Notes: generated from the sequence alone by a model not told the origin. 64,000 nt of DNA from Candidatus Poribacteria bacterium (GCA_022822785.1 JAJEAL010000048.1:16948-80947); one strand, 5' to 3'; shown: positions 1 through 9,414, counted from the first letter of the stretch. Program-made: numbers and translations.

Positions 1-240
1 TGCCTCTACCTCGCTGTGCCGCGCCCGGATAGGACTATTGCCTATTCTATAAAGATTAGTGCCCGCGTGTATCCTGTCGGACTTAGGGATGGTGTAGGTT
101 TCGCCGGTGCGTTTGTTGTGGATATAGCTTATCACACCGTGCTGGAACTGCACGCTGTAGACATCCGTTTCCACATAGACCTTTTCACCGTCTATCGTAA
201 TCTCAGCAGACGCTGCCCCTAAACAAACGCTAAAAACCAA
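1..240 (-). pseudogene. 5' part of a secreted-protein gene, cut at the window edge and at an IS630 insertion
   Basis: An open minus-strand frame enters from the left edge and reaches back to a TTG at 240. The start of the peptide is a hydrophobic stretch ending GAASA, which looks like the h-region and cleavage site of a signal peptide. It is followed by a soluble exported sequence (ITIDGEKVYVETD, then HNKRTGETYTIP). No basic n-region or ATG precedes it: the frame runs into the end of the IS630 element 11 bp upstream. If the element is removed at its TA target, the frame continues without a stop to an ATG at 1203, so the insertion may have separated the start from the gene. The product is not recognised. 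The antisense frame at 16-222 is a shadow. Confidence 0.55.
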
Positions 241-251
241 TATTACTAAAC

Positions 252-1159
252 TATGGTGGATGATAGAATTACTGATACATTTGAATAATATCCTCAATAG
301 ACATTTGAGTTTGATATTGTTGGATTCGCTTTATATTCGCAAAATCATGTTCAATCGGATTGTAATCTGGGGAATAAGGGGGTAAAAACATCAGACTCGC
401 TCCCGAAGCCTCTATTAACTGTCGGGTCTTTAGCGTTTTGTGAAGTCGTGCATTATCAAGGATTACTACGTGTTTTGAAGTCAAGCGTGGACATAGCTGC
501 TTGGCTAACCAATCATTGAAATCGTCGGCTTTGCAACTCCCTTCAAATAACCGTGCCGCAGTGAAGGTATCTTCAAGACGTGCGGCAATAAGTGTGGTAG
601 TTCGAGTGCGTTGGCTGGATATAAGGTCAAACACGGGTGTGCCTAAAGGCGCATAGCCATACCGTCTATAACCGTCGTCCCTAAAGCCACTCTCATCGGC
701 ATAAACTACAGATTTACCAGCGACTTTGACTTGTTCGAGTTGTTGACGATAGGCGTGTCGTTTTTCATCACACCGCTCCTTATAACCGAGCGTTTTTTTT
801 TCGCGTGTACCCCAAACGTTTGAGGCTATACCCTATACAGAAGGTTGACACCCCGAAATGAACAGCGCGTTCTTTGAGGGTCTGGTCTGGAAAATCAGCA
901 ATATGTTGTCTAAGCGCATCATAATCAATAGACCGGGGGCCTCGGGGTCCGGGTCTTTGATAAGCGAATGGATCTGGGGCGTTTAACCACTTATAGATAG
1001 TGGTCCGTCCGACGTTAAACCGTTGAGCGGCTTCTGTTTTGCTGCCGCCGGCTTGTATGAAATCAAGGACACGTTTGCGTAAATCGGGTGAATATCTCAT
1101 AATACTTATATCGTAACACATGTCTAAATAATGTTCACTTATTTATATTATCTACCATA
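252..1159 (-). mobile_element. IS630-family insertion sequence, about 908 bp, TA-flanked
   Basis: Imperfect terminal inverted repeats of roughly 35 bp border a transposase gene. The left end begins TATGGTGGATGATAGAATTA and the right end, reverse-complemented, begins TATGGTAGATAATATAAATA. Both termini are TA, as expected for the IS630/Tc1-mariner group, which duplicates a TA target. The full DDE triad is present in two frames. The same terminal sequence recurs at 10166, 42397, 43282 and 60234 in elements with no transposase, so this copy could be their source of transposase. Confidence 0.8.
269..1100 (-). CDS. IS630-family transposase in two frames joined at an A9 run
   Basis: The upstream frame (1100 to about 780) begins MRYSPDLRKRVLDFI and carries the helix-turn-helix (GGSKTEAAQRFNVGRTTIYKW). 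The downstream frame (about 793 to 269) carries the DDE domain: YADESGF (first Asp), VVILDNARLHK (second Asp) and PPYSPDYNPIEHDFANIKR (Glu). The frames meet at nine consecutive A residues on the coding strand (793-801). Losing one A, or a +1/-2 shift there, gives a continuous protein running from YTRKK into TLGYKERCDEKRHAYRQQLE with no stop. Slippage-mediated expression is known for IS elements; here it is inferred. The start could also be 21 bp upstream, but MRYSPDLR is the usual IS630 N-terminus. Confidence 0.8.
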
Positions 1160-1266
1160 TAATATAATTCAGAGGGCTCGACACAGTCTTTGCCATGTTG
1201 CATCGAATATTATAAACCACAAGGAACGCATTCTCAAGAGGTTTCTGGCTTCGATGGAAACCCTCT

Positions 1267-3261
1267 ATGAGAAGCGCGAAAGAAATCGCATTGAACTCCC
1301 AAGCCCAATATTCGACACCCCAATCCCAACAACCGCAGATCCGTTGGAACGCGATCTGGTTAGGTCTAGGGCTCATTTTTCTCAATAACTACTGGCTGTT
1401 TGCGATGTTACGTTGGGAACAGGGGCTCCCAACCACCATGTCGCTCTTCTTCAATGTGATTTTCATCTTCGCGTTTGTGGTGGTGCTTAACTTCTGGCTC
1501 GCTCGTTTTGCTCCTCACCTAGCATTGACCCAAGGCGAGTTGCTGACCCTTTACGCGATGCTTTCTGTTGCCTCCGCAATCGGTGGGCACGATCTGTTCC
1601 AAGTCGTTGTCACCAATATCGCGGTCGTTGGCTGGCTGTCAAACGAAGAGAACGAATGGGCGGCACTGTTTCACCACTACCTTCCTGATTGGCTAGCATT
1701 GACCGACAAAAAAAGCATCACCCCCTATTTCATTGGGGAATCCAGCCTTTACCTCCCTGAAAATCTTGGATTATGGTGGCAACCCGTGCTTGCGTGGTCC
1801 GGATTTATTATCGTTCTCCTTTTCACCGCTTTCTTCATCAATGCCATCCTGCGAAAACAGTGGATTGAAGCAGAACGACTCAGTTATCCGATTATAGAAC
1901 TTCCGCAGCAGATGACCACAACAACCTTCTTTCGGGATCGATTGATGTGGGTAGGATTCATTCTCGCTGGCGGTATGGATCTCATCAACGGACTGCACTT
2001 CCTGTTTCCCATTATTCCCGGGCTGGGCGGCGAATTTTTTGATCTGCGCCCTTTCTTTACCACGAAACCGTGGAACGCCATTGGTTGGACACCAATTGTT
2101 ATCTTCCCTTTCGCCATTGGGATGGGATATTTTATCCCACTCGATCTCTCCTTTACGTTCTGGTTTTTCTACGTGTTCTGGAAATTTGAGATGATTATGG
2201 GGAGCGTCTTCGGTCTTCAGCATATCCCCGGTTTTCCCTTCATCTTCGATCAATCATTCGGTGTCTGTGTTGGTGTATTGATTATCACACTATGGGGAGC
2301 GCGGCGTCACTTGCGAACCGTGCTTGTAAGCGCATGGGGAGGTCCCTCAACCCATAGTCTTTCTAATACTCAAAATGGACAATCTGGACAGGGCGATCTA
2401 TCAGAGAACGGAGGCGAAGCCAACGAACCAATCTCCTATCGCACTGCCGTACTTGGACTGATTATTGGCTTCATGTTGTTGGTCGGCTTTTGGGCGGTAG
2501 CAGGACTACCCCTTTGGGTTGCACTTCTCGTTCTGGTCATCCATTTCACAACAGTAACCGTTATCACCCGTATCCGTGCGGAGTTAGGCCCGCCCATCCA
2601 CGATCTGCGTGCAATGGGACCGGATGTACTACTGCCAAAGATGTTCGGTATGCGGCGGTTAGGGGCAAGAAGCCTCACCCTATTTTCGCTTGTGTACTGC
2701 TTCAATCGCGCTTATCGGGGCAATGCCATGCCGCACCAGCTGGAAGCACTGAAACTCGCAGAGCGTACGGGGGTGTCATCACGTCGTGTCGGATACGCTA
2801 TACTACTCGCAGTCGTTCTCAGTCCATTGACCTCGTTCTGGTTTTCGCTGCACATCGGCTACAAGTCTGGGGCGTGGGAGGTGTGGTACGGTTCGATCTT
2901 TCGCCGTACCCAAAGCTGGCTTACCAACCCGGCACCCGTCGATGTTCTGTCAATCTTGGCGATGTGCTTCGGGGCGGTCTTCACGTTTCTGCTCACCGCT
3001 GTGCGCACACGTTTCATTTGGTGGCCCCTATATCCGGTCGGATACGGCATTTCCGGCACATGGGCTGTCAATTTTTTCTGGTTTTCGGTGTTCATCAGTT
3101 GGGTGATTAAGTGGTGTATTCTGCGCTTTGGCGGCTTAAAGACATTTCGTAGCCTGGCTCCCTTCTTTCTTGGATTGATACTAGGTGAATTTCTCGTCGG
3201 TGGCATATGGGCACTAATTGGTGTATTGTTAGAGAAGCCGATGTATCGGTTCATATGGTAA
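1267..3261 (+). CDS. large polytopic membrane protein, DUF6785/DUF6784-like
   Basis: The 664-residue protein is dominated by hydrophobic helices, about a dozen, starting around residue 28. A conserved-looking block follows near residues 65-110 (LALTQGELLTLYAMLSVASAIGGHD), with ERLSYPIIELPQQM near residue 200. A short hydrophilic insert (about 355-385, rich in S, N, G and Q) splits the protein into two halves, and a second signature lies near RAELGPPIHDLRAMGPD. I recognise it as the DUF6785-type family found in Poribacteria, Planctomycetes and Armatimonadota. The family has been compared to oligopeptide-transporter-like proteins, but its substrate is unknown. No good ribosome site precedes the ATG, so the start is uncertain. 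It stands alone, between the IS630 element and the tat operon. Confidence 0.7.
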   Translation: MRSAKEIALNSQAQYSTPQSQQPQIRWNAIWLGLGLIFLNNYWLFAMLRWEQGLPTTMSLFFNVIFIFAFVVVLNFWLARFAPHLALTQGELLTLYAMLSVASAIGGHDLFQVVVTNIAVVGWLSNEENEWAALFHHYLPDWLALTDKKSITPYFIGESSLYLPENLGLWWQPVLAWSGFIIVLLFTAFFINAILRKQWIEAERLSYPIIELPQQMTTTTFFRDRLMWVGFILAGGMDLINGLHFLFPIIPGLGGEFFDLRPFFTTKPWNAIGWTPIVIFPFAIGMGYFIPLDLSFTFWFFYVFWKFEMIMGSVFGLQHIPGFPFIFDQSFGVCVGVLIITLWGARRHLRTVLVSAWGGPSTHSLSNTQNGQSGQGDLSENGGEANEPISYRTAVLGLIIGFMLLVGFWAVAGLPLWVALLVLVIHFTTVTVITRIRAELGPPIHDLRAMGPDVLLPKMFGMRRLGARSLTLFSLVYCFNRAYRGNAMPHQLEALKLAERTGVSSRRVGYAILLAVVLSPLTSFWFSLHIGYKSGAWEVWYGSIFRRTQSWLTNPAPVDVLSILAMCFGAVFTFLLTAVRTRFIWWPLYPVGYGISGTWAVNFFWFSVFISWVIKWCILRFGGLKTFRSLAPFFLGLILGEFLVGGIWALIGVLLEKPMYRFIW

Positions 3262-3345
3262 ATGGGCTGCCCTGCATCTACTTCCGTTGGATTCGGAAGC
3301 CCAGATCAAGCGGGGCAGAAACTTCTATCATCCATGACAAAACGA

Positions 3346-3374
3346 TTGCAATTCCGAAAAGCATACAGTATAAT
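3346..3374 (+). promoter_or_regulatory. sigma-70-type promoter of the tat operon
   Basis: TTGCAA (3346-3351) and TATAAT (3369-3374) are separated by exactly 17 nt, 84 nt before the tatA start. The position and near-consensus hexamers make this the likely promoter for tatA-tatC-zinc-ribbon. Confidence 0.6.
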
Positions 3375-3457
3375 ATCAATGTTTTAGGTCAGAGCAGCTG
3401 AGAATATTGAGTACAGACCTTCAGCGTCATCATCTTCACTTTTTGGGAGGAATCATC

Positions 3458-3664
3458 ATGCCAATTGGCCCATGGGAACTGATTGTTATCCTTATTATTG
3501 CACTTCTGGTTTTCGGTCCGAAGCGTTTACCGGATATGGGCCGTTCACTTGGAAAGGCAATTCGGGAATTTAGGAACGCTGGCAAAGAAATTCAGAACGA
3601 CATTGTCGAATCAATAGATAAAGATGACCGAGATTCGACCAAATCCGCGAATAAGACGGTTTAG
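3458..3664 (+). CDS. tatA: Sec-independent translocase protein TatA/TatE
   Basis: A 68-residue protein that forms the pore part of the twin-arginine translocase. It has one N-terminal membrane helix (WELIVILIIALLVFGPKRLP) with the characteristic FGPKRLP hinge, followed by an amphipathic helix (DMGRSLGKAIREFRNAGKEI) and a charged tail. The start at 3458 is chosen because GGGAGG lies 7 nt upstream; an earlier in-frame codon at 3407 would add a non-family extension. tatC begins 8 nt after the stop, so the two are co-transcribed. The short length fits TatA rather than TatB. Confidence 0.93.
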   Translation: MPIGPWELIVILIIALLVFGPKRLPDMGRSLGKAIREFRNAGKEIQNDIVESIDKDDRDSTKSANKTV

Positions 3665-3672
3665 TTATTAGC

Positions 3673-4500
3673 ATGGCCTCTGATGCGTCGATGTCCTTTT
3701 TGGACCATCTTGAAGAACTTCGTCGCCGGATTATTATCTCCCTGATTGCGATTGTGATATGTATTCTTATCAGTCTGTGGTTCAGGGACCAAGCGGTCGA
3801 AATTATAAGGCGCCCCGCTGACATACCACTCAACGCGCAATTGGCGAATTGGATAGATCGGAGTGTTGGTTCAGATGGTTCATTCATGGCGTTTTTGTCA
3901 ATCGTCCTGAGAGCAAGGGCGGTGAGCACGGTTCAACTGAATAAACCCGGTCCTAGCGAAGCCATCATGGCTTTTCTCAAAATTGCCGTCACTTTTGGGG
4001 TATTGCTCGCATCGCCTATTGTGCTCTATCAGGTGTGGGCGTTTGTTTTCCCTGCACTAACACAGCAGGAGAGGAAGTTCGCCCTCCCACTATTTCTAAC
4101 TATCGTCTTCTTCTTCCTTGTTGGGGCAGTTTTTGCGTACTTTATTGTCCTACCTGTTGTCGTTCAATTTGCTGCGGGTCTCTTCGCTAATGTGGGCGTT
4201 GGGAACCTATGGAGTATTGATAGGTATGTAGGTTTTGCAACCGGCATGATCCTAGCTTTCGGTGTTGCGTTTGAACTCCCAATTGTTATGGCATTTCTGT
4301 CACGTATCGGCATCATTAACGCCCACGGCTTCCGGGAACGACAGCGATATGCTGTCATGTTTATCTTTGTTGCAGCCGCACTGTTGACACCGGCGGATCT
4401 ATTATCTATGTTATTGATGGCGATTCCACTTATCTTGTTATATCAGTTGGGAATCTTCCTCGCCTTTCTTGCAGAACAGGAGCCTGAAAGTTATGCCTAA
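3673..4500 (+). CDS. tatC: Sec-independent translocase protein TatC
   Basis: The 275-residue protein starts MASDASMSFLDHLEELRRRI, the classic TatC N-terminus that binds twin-arginine signal peptides. About six membrane helices follow, with the family motifs FVFPALTQQERKFALP and FGVAFELPIV. Compared with compact TatC proteins it has a longer first periplasmic loop (roughly residues 40-105). It is the receptor of the Tat pathway in the inner membrane. It overlaps the next gene by 8 nt, which indicates translational coupling. Confidence 0.93.
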   Translation: MASDASMSFLDHLEELRRRIIISLIAIVICILISLWFRDQAVEIIRRPADIPLNAQLANWIDRSVGSDGSFMAFLSIVLRARAVSTVQLNKPGPSEAIMAFLKIAVTFGVLLASPIVLYQVWAFVFPALTQQERKFALPLFLTIVFFFLVGAVFAYFIVLPVVVQFAAGLFANVGVGNLWSIDRYVGFATGMILAFGVAFELPIVMAFLSRIGIINAHGFRERQRYAVMFIFVAAALLTPADLLSMLLMAIPLILLYQLGIFLAFLAEQEPESYA

Positions 4501-5263
4501 TATGGATCTACAGGAGCAGTTACGACTGTTGTATGAACTTCAGCAGATTGACGCCGAAATATTGACCCTCAATAATAAACTCAAGTCAGTACCGCTCAAG
4601 ATCAAGAGGGCAGAGGAGCAGCTGCAGGTCCATCAACAAAAGCTACAGGCGAAACAGTCACAACTCGCTGATACCGAAAAAGTGCAACGGTCCAAAACCG
4701 CGGAACTTGAAATGGAGGGTGAGCAGCGTATCAAATATGAAACGCAGTTGCGGGAGGTGAAGAGTAACAAAGAATATCAAGCGCTGGACAAAGAGATTAG
4801 TTTTATCCAAGAGAAAGAAGTGGAAATCGAAGATGAAATTCTATCCGCAATGCTGCAAATAGATCAACTCAATGAAGAGCTTACTCAACAACAAACGGAA
4901 CTTGATGCCGAGAAGGAAAAACATAACGTACAAATCGCCGGATACGAGCAGGAAACAAAAGACCTCAAAGCAGAAATTGTGACGTGGAGTGGAAAACGAA
5001 AGGGTTTTTCCCATCAAATCGATTCGGGGTTGATGGAGCAATATCAAGCCCAATTCAAACGTTACCGCAAGGGACTAGTTGCACTTGTTGTTGAAAATGC
5101 GTGCGGCAATTGCCATCTTACGATTCCGCCCCAAACGTTACAGGAAGCTCGTAGGTATGGGCAATTCATCCGTTGCGGAAGTTGTAGACTCATTCTTTAC
5201 ATTCCGCCTCCCTCTCCTGACGATGCTTCCGTCGAAGTCCCCACTTCCGGTTCACAATCCTAA
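4493..5263 (+). CDS. C4-type zinc-ribbon coiled-coil protein (CT398-like)
   Basis: About 256 residues. Residues 1-190 form a long charged coiled coil (LYELQQIDAEILTLNNKL onward). The C-terminus carries a four-cysteine zinc ribbon, CGNCHLTIPPQ then IRCGSCRLILY, as in the zf-RING_7/CT398 family. The family is widespread and poorly characterised; links to nucleic acids or secretion have been suggested from homologues but cannot be shown here. The ATG at 4493 has AGGAG about 10 nt upstream and overlaps tatC; an ATG 9 nt later is possible. Operon membership with tatAC is clear from the overlap. Confidence 0.85.
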   Translation: MPNMDLQEQLRLLYELQQIDAEILTLNNKLKSVPLKIKRAEEQLQVHQQKLQAKQSQLADTEKVQRSKTAELEMEGEQRIKYETQLREVKSNKEYQALDKEISFIQEKEVEIEDEILSAMLQIDQLNEELTQQQTELDAEKEKHNVQIAGYEQETKDLKAEIVTWSGKRKGFSHQIDSGLMEQYQAQFKRYRKGLVALVVENACGNCHLTIPPQTLQEARRYGQFIRCGSCRLILYIPPPSPDDASVEVPTSGSQS

Positions 5264-5496
5264 ATTTCCACCGCTGCAGAGATCTCACACATCCCTACCC
5301 ACCAGCGAACAGAACTCCATATCAGTACCACACGACTTGATTTTCTTGATCAACTATCTGTATCTATGGAATCGTTATATTTATAGTTACCAGTAGTATT
5401 TTTTTTGGCAAATGCAATTTTCATGAAACCTATTCAAAAATCTGACGTATGGGCACGGCATAACGATCTAGTACAGGTACAGCTTGGAGAAGACCA

Positions 5497-6345
5497 ATGA
5501 CTGTGATAGAAAAATCGCTAATCCTCGCGGCGATGCTACTTTTGACGGCACCCGTGTCTGTATCGACTACGGAGAAATCAACAAGCGCATCTAAGTCCGC
5601 CGAATCCCCAACGAACGTAAAAGCTCCATTCCGTTTAACCGCTGTTGTGCTTGATGCCGGGCACGGCGGCAGAGACCCCGGCAATGTCGGTCCAGGACGT
5701 AAAAAGGAAAAAGACATCAACTTGGCAATTACGCACAAACTGGCAGCACTGATTCGAAAAAAAACAGCGTATGAGGTTCATCTTACCCGATCAACAGATC
5801 GCTGGATTTCATTAACGGAACGTGCCCGTATTGCCAACGAGCTTCCACCACGTCAGACGTTATTTATTAGCATCCACTGTAACTCACATCCGGATTCCCG
5901 TGTTCACGGTCTAGAGAGTTATATCTTTAACTTACAAGCGACTGATAAATTTGCGGCAGACTTAGCGAAATGGGAGAACGACGAAGAAGTCGTCAGTCCT
6001 GTCGACTTTATCATCAACAATCTCCATAAAAGAGGGGTCGACAAATATAGCTGGGAAGCCGCTCGTATCGTGCAATCTGTGCTTGTGTCCCAACTTGGAA
6101 CGCGAAATCGAAATCGGATCGCCCCGGACAGAATGGTTAGGCAAGCACCTTTTCGCGTCCTCGTCGATACTAGGATGCCAGCCCTTTTGGTCGAATTGGG
6201 CTATCTAACAAACAAGGCAGAATACAACAAACTGAGCTCAGCGAGGTACCAAGATAAGGTGGCGAATGCGTTACTGGAGGCGATTCAGCAGTTTGATCAA
6301 GCCACACAGGAGGTGGACAAACGCATTGAAGCCCGGTTACCTTAA
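5497..6345 (+). CDS. N-acetylmuramoyl-L-alanine amidase (Amidase_3), exported
   Basis: The 282-residue protein has an N-terminal signal sequence (ILAAMLLLTAPVSVS) and an AmiC/LytC-type catalytic domain. Zinc ligands are visible: His in VLDAGHGGRDPG, Glu in KEKDINLAI, His in FISIHCNSH, and the catalytic Glu in PALLVELGYLTN. It cleaves the amide bond between MurNAc and L-Ala during peptidoglycan remodelling outside the inner membrane. GGAGA lies 6 nt before the ATG. There is no AMIN or SPOR domain, so targeting is not obvious. It stands alone between the tat operon and the oppositely oriented purine operon. Confidence 0.92.
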   Translation: MTVIEKSLILAAMLLLTAPVSVSTTEKSTSASKSAESPTNVKAPFRLTAVVLDAGHGGRDPGNVGPGRKKEKDINLAITHKLAALIRKKTAYEVHLTRSTDRWISLTERARIANELPPRQTLFISIHCNSHPDSRVHGLESYIFNLQATDKFAADLAKWENDEEVVSPVDFIINNLHKRGVDKYSWEAARIVQSVLVSQLGTRNRNRIAPDRMVRQAPFRVLVDTRMPALLVELGYLTNKAEYNKLSSARYQDKVANALLEAIQQFDQATQEVDKRIEARLP

Positions 6346-6551
6346 CCTCCGTCTCGACCGTGTGAAGGTTTGTAAGCGTCGCACGTTTTTTAATGTTAGC
6401 AGATTGGAAATTGGAGTTAAATGGCAGGCACCATATTTTGGGCAATCCAAGGTCGGTGGGCAAAGGATTTCGTGAAGACAAATTGGGAAGCCGTGTTGAA
6501 ACATCAGCAGAAAAACGATGGGAAGGATACTACGCTAGTCTTCGATCGGTT

Positions 6552-7583
6552 TTAGATAATTCGGACCCCCTTCTCGTCATGGTTAATTTCACCAATCAGC
6601 GAAGGGGATTCACCGGACGCTTGAAGCGCTGCAATCGCTGCCTCGATTTGGTTCGGTGGCAGCACGAGTACCATGCCAATACCCATGTTAAAAACATGGT
6701 ACATCTCGGCTTCATCTACACTGCCTCTTTCCTGCAGGAAGGAAAAGATTGGCGGTATTTCCCAACTGCCCCTCTGAATCTTCGCACAGCAATGCGGGGG
6801 AAGAATACGGATGATGTTATCTGACAATCCGCCGCCTGTGATGTGGGCAATCCCTTTAATATCGCAATGCTCCCGCAAGGCAAGGACACTTTTGACATAG
6901 CTCTTATGTTGCGCGAGCAGCTCTGCAGCAACCGTTTTGCCGAGTTCGGGAACATACTGATTCACTTCGTAGCCACAAACCTCAAACACAATCCGCCGGG
7001 CAAGCGAAAAGCCGTTTGTATGTAAACCGAGCGAACCCAAACCAATTAAGCCATCCCCCGGGGCAATCCTGCTTCCCGTGATTAATTGTGACTCCTCAAC
7101 GACCCCGACAATTGTACCCACGAGGTCATACTCCCCCATCGTGTAGAGTTCCGATAGTTCGGCAATTTCCCCGCCGATTAGCGCGCAACCGATTTCCCGG
7201 CAACCCGTCGCCACGCCACTCACAATCTGCTCAATAACTTCAGGTTGCAGCTGACTTATGCCAATGTAATCGAGAAAAAAAAGCGGTTCCGCCCCTTGAA
7301 CAAGAATATCATTCCCACAATGCGCCACAATATCAAAGCCAACTGTATCGTGTCGTCCCGTCATAAAAGCAACTTTGAGCTTTGTGCCAACGCTGTCGGT
7401 GCTCGACACTAAGACCGGCTTTTCGTACTTGCCAAGCGCAAATAACCCTCCAAAATTGCCAACTTCGCTTAAGACTTCCGGGCGGCGGGTCGATTGCAGG
7501 AGCGGTTTTAACCGTTTCAGCGCATCTTCTTGTGCGTCGATGGAAACGCCTGCGCTAGCGTATGTTAATCCTTGCTCAGCCAT
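6552..7583 (-). CDS. purM: phosphoribosylformylglycinamidine cyclo-ligase (AIR synthetase)
   Basis: It catalyses ATP-dependent closure of FGAM to AIR in purine biosynthesis. Family signatures are clear: YASAGVSIDAQEDAL at the N-terminus, VSSTDSVGTKLKVA, DILVQGAEPLFFLDYIG, GCALIGGEIAELSELY and HITGGGLSDNIIRILP. The start at 7583 gives the normal N-terminus; the frame stays open 66 nt upstream, inside the preceding gene. Its ATG overlaps the stop of the upstream membrane-protein gene (ATGGCTGA), so the two are translationally coupled. Length (about 343 residues) is typical. Confidence 0.95.
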   Translation of the reverse strand: MAEQGLTYASAGVSIDAQEDALKRLKPLLQSTRRPEVLSEVGNFGGLFALGKYEKPVLVSSTDSVGTKLKVAFMTGRHDTVGFDIVAHCGNDILVQGAEPLFFLDYIGISQLQPEVIEQIVSGVATGCREIGCALIGGEIAELSELYTMGEYDLVGTIVGVVEESQLITGSRIAPGDGLIGLGSLGLHTNGFSLARRIVFEVCGYEVNQYVPELGKTVAAELLAQHKSYVKSVLALREHCDIKGIAHITGGGLSDNIIRILPPHCCAKIQRGSWEIPPIFSFLQERGSVDEAEMYHVFNMGIGMVLVLPPNQIEAAIAALQASGESPSLIGEINHDEKGVRII

Positions 7584-7932
7584 CGGCGTTGTCAGATTCC
7601 TTTCGTTTCTCCATCCGTCGATTGAAGGATTCCATCCGTCGGTCATCAATAACCGCCATTATCTTATCCATCTTTAATAGGGAAGTAACTAATATCACAA
7701 TACATAACCCAACAGTGATTAGCATTGCATTTTCTGCGACGGTCTGTGGGGACGCGGTTGGGCTCAGTTTCTGAACCAACAAAATTGCCGGTTGGTACAC
7801 GACCATACCGAGAATCGCGCATAAGAGAATGGCGTAAAAGGTGAATCGCCCTTGTGATGTGGATAGCCCTCGTCGCACGTTTTGAAAGGGGTGGGAAGAT
7901 TGAGGGCGCTCTCTTCTTAATCTATTCTGCAT
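7576..7932 (-). CDS. small membrane protein inside the purine operon, unknown function
   Basis: The 118-residue protein has a basic N-terminus (MQNRLRRERPQ), two predicted membrane helices (about 30-52, TFYAILLCAILGMVVYQP, and 68-88, AMLITVGLCIVILVTSLL) and a charged C-terminal tail rich in Arg, Glu and Met. I do not recognise a family. It lies between purF and purM on the same strand, overlaps purM by 8 nt and is 48 nt from purF, so it is co-expressed with purine genes. No catalytic motif is visible. Confidence 0.7.
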   Translation of the reverse strand: MQNRLRRERPQSSHPFQNVRRGLSTSQGRFTFYAILLCAILGMVVYQPAILLVQKLSPTASPQTVAENAMLITVGLCIVILVTSLLKMDKIMAVIDDRRMESFNRRMEKRKESDNADG

Positions 7933-7980
7933 CGGATTTCTCCTTTGAATTATATAATCGAGTAGGCTCCTCCGCGATCA

Positions 7981-9414
7981 TCAATCCTCTTCATTCACAA
8001 AGCTAATGGGGAGTTGAGCAGTCGATTGTCCACTAAATTCAACAGGATAGTCTCCATCAAAGCAAGCTGTACAAAAATCTTTGGGTGACTTCATACATTT
8101 GAGCATGCCGTTGATACTGAGGTATCCCAAACTATCTGCGCGGATGTATTTACGGGTCTCTTCGATGGTGTGTGAGCTAGCGATTAGCTCTTTGCGGGTA
8201 GGGGTATCAATACCGTAAAAACAGGGATATTTATTGGGCGGAGAAGCAACACGGACATGAACCTGGGTCGCCCCACCTTGACGTAACATTTTCACAAACT
8301 TTCGGCTTTCAGTGCCCCGCATAATGGAGTCATCTATCACCACAACGCGCTTGCCCTCTAGCACATCACGCATCGGGTTTAATTTTACCTTGACCATCAG
8401 TTCGCGCACCTCCTGCGAAGGATTCATGAAAGCGCGCCCCACGTAAGAGTTTCGGTAAAGCCCTACATCGTATGGAATCCCCGATTCCTCCGCATACCCC
8501 AGTGCAGAAAGTGTCGCCGAATCTGGCACGGGAATGACAATATCTGCCGCTGCGGGACACTCACGTGCCAGTTGGCGGCCAAGTTCACGTCTTGGCCGGT
8601 TAACAAACTCACCAAATACAACACTATCTGGCCGGGAGAGGTAAATATATTCAAAAATACATTGTGATAGATGAGGAAGTGTCTGCCCAAACATAAATGA
8701 TTCGGGCTCTTTATCCGTCCCAGTAATAATAACCATTTCGCCAGGGCTAATTTCACGGATGGGCTCCGCCTCAATTACATTAAAGGCGCACGTTTCGGAA
8801 GCAAGAACATAGGAATCGTCAGCACGTCCTAGCCAGAGCGGCCGAAAGCCGTAAATATCCCGTACGCCGATTAGGATGGATTTCCCCATGAAGACCAGTG
8901 AATATGCGCCGCGAATCTCTTTAAGGGCATCCAAGATACGATCTTCCAACAGCGTCTGCCGGGAACGCGCAATGAGATGAGCGATCACCTCTGTATCGGA
9001 AGTTGTGCTAAAAATTGAACCACTATCCTCAAGATCGCTGCGGATACGCTGGGCGTTCACGAGGTTTCCATTATGTGCGATTGCGAGGGGTCCCCGCTTG
9101 TATTCCCGCACCAGCGGTTGTGCATTCTGCAAGGCGCTTTGCCCAGTTGTGGAATAGCGGTTATGTCCCAAGGCAAGGTCACCCTCCAGCTTTGACAAGA
9201 CCTCCGAATCAAAGATAGTTGCGACAAGCCCCATACCGTGATGGTATGTGAATGAATCGTTGTCTGCAGCGGCAATTCCTGCGCTTTCCTGACCACGGTG
9301 TTGAAGGGCACGTAGCCCCAAGTAGGTGAATTCGACGGCCCGAGGGTGTCCTAAAATGCCGAATACCCCACACTCACATCTTGGTTTGTCATCAAACGCA
9401 TCGAAGTATTCCAT
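7981..9414 (-). CDS. purF: amidophosphoribosyltransferase
   Basis: This is the first committed step of purine synthesis: PRPP plus glutamine gives phosphoribosylamine. The N-terminal glutaminase domain has the nucleophile Cys in CGVFGILGH, exposed after removal of a short propeptide (MEYFDAFDDKPRCE). The PRTase domain has VVIDDSIMRGTESR. Cysteines in QCIFEYIYLSRPDS, YPCFYGIDTP and DFCTACFDGDYP match the B. subtilis-type enzyme that carries a [4Fe-4S] cluster. The start at 9414 (GGAGA 11 nt upstream) gives a propeptide of family length; a start at 9477 would give a longer one and lacks a ribosome site. Confidence 0.95.
   Translation of the reverse strand: MEYFDAFDDKPRCECGVFGILGHPRAVEFTYLGLRALQHRGQESAGIAAADNDSFTYHHGMGLVATIFDSEVLSKLEGDLALGHNRYSTTGQSALQNAQPLVREYKRGPLAIAHNGNLVNAQRIRSDLEDSGSIFSTTSDTEVIAHLIARSRQTLLEDRILDALKEIRGAYSLVFMGKSILIGVRDIYGFRPLWLGRADDSYVLASETCAFNVIEAEPIREISPGEMVIITGTDKEPESFMFGQTLPHLSQCIFEYIYLSRPDSVVFGEFVNRPRRELGRQLARECPAAADIVIPVPDSATLSALGYAEESGIPYDVGLYRNSYVGRAFMNPSQEVRELMVKVKLNPMRDVLEGKRVVVIDDSIMRGTESRKFVKMLRQGGATQVHVRVASPPNKYPCFYGIDTPTRKELIASSHTIEETRKYIRADSLGYLSINGMLKCMKSPKDFCTACFDGDYPVEFSGQSTAQLPISFVNEED

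Noticed and set aside
5264..5496. RNase P RNA next to the zinc-ribbon gene
   Set aside because: In some bacteria such genes neighbour rnpB, but no conserved P4 core or structured GC-rich sequence is seen here.
6266..6824. Plus-strand frames overlapping the end of the amidase and purM
   Set aside because: No ribosome sites or family signals; they are in shadow of the amidase and the clear minus-strand purM.
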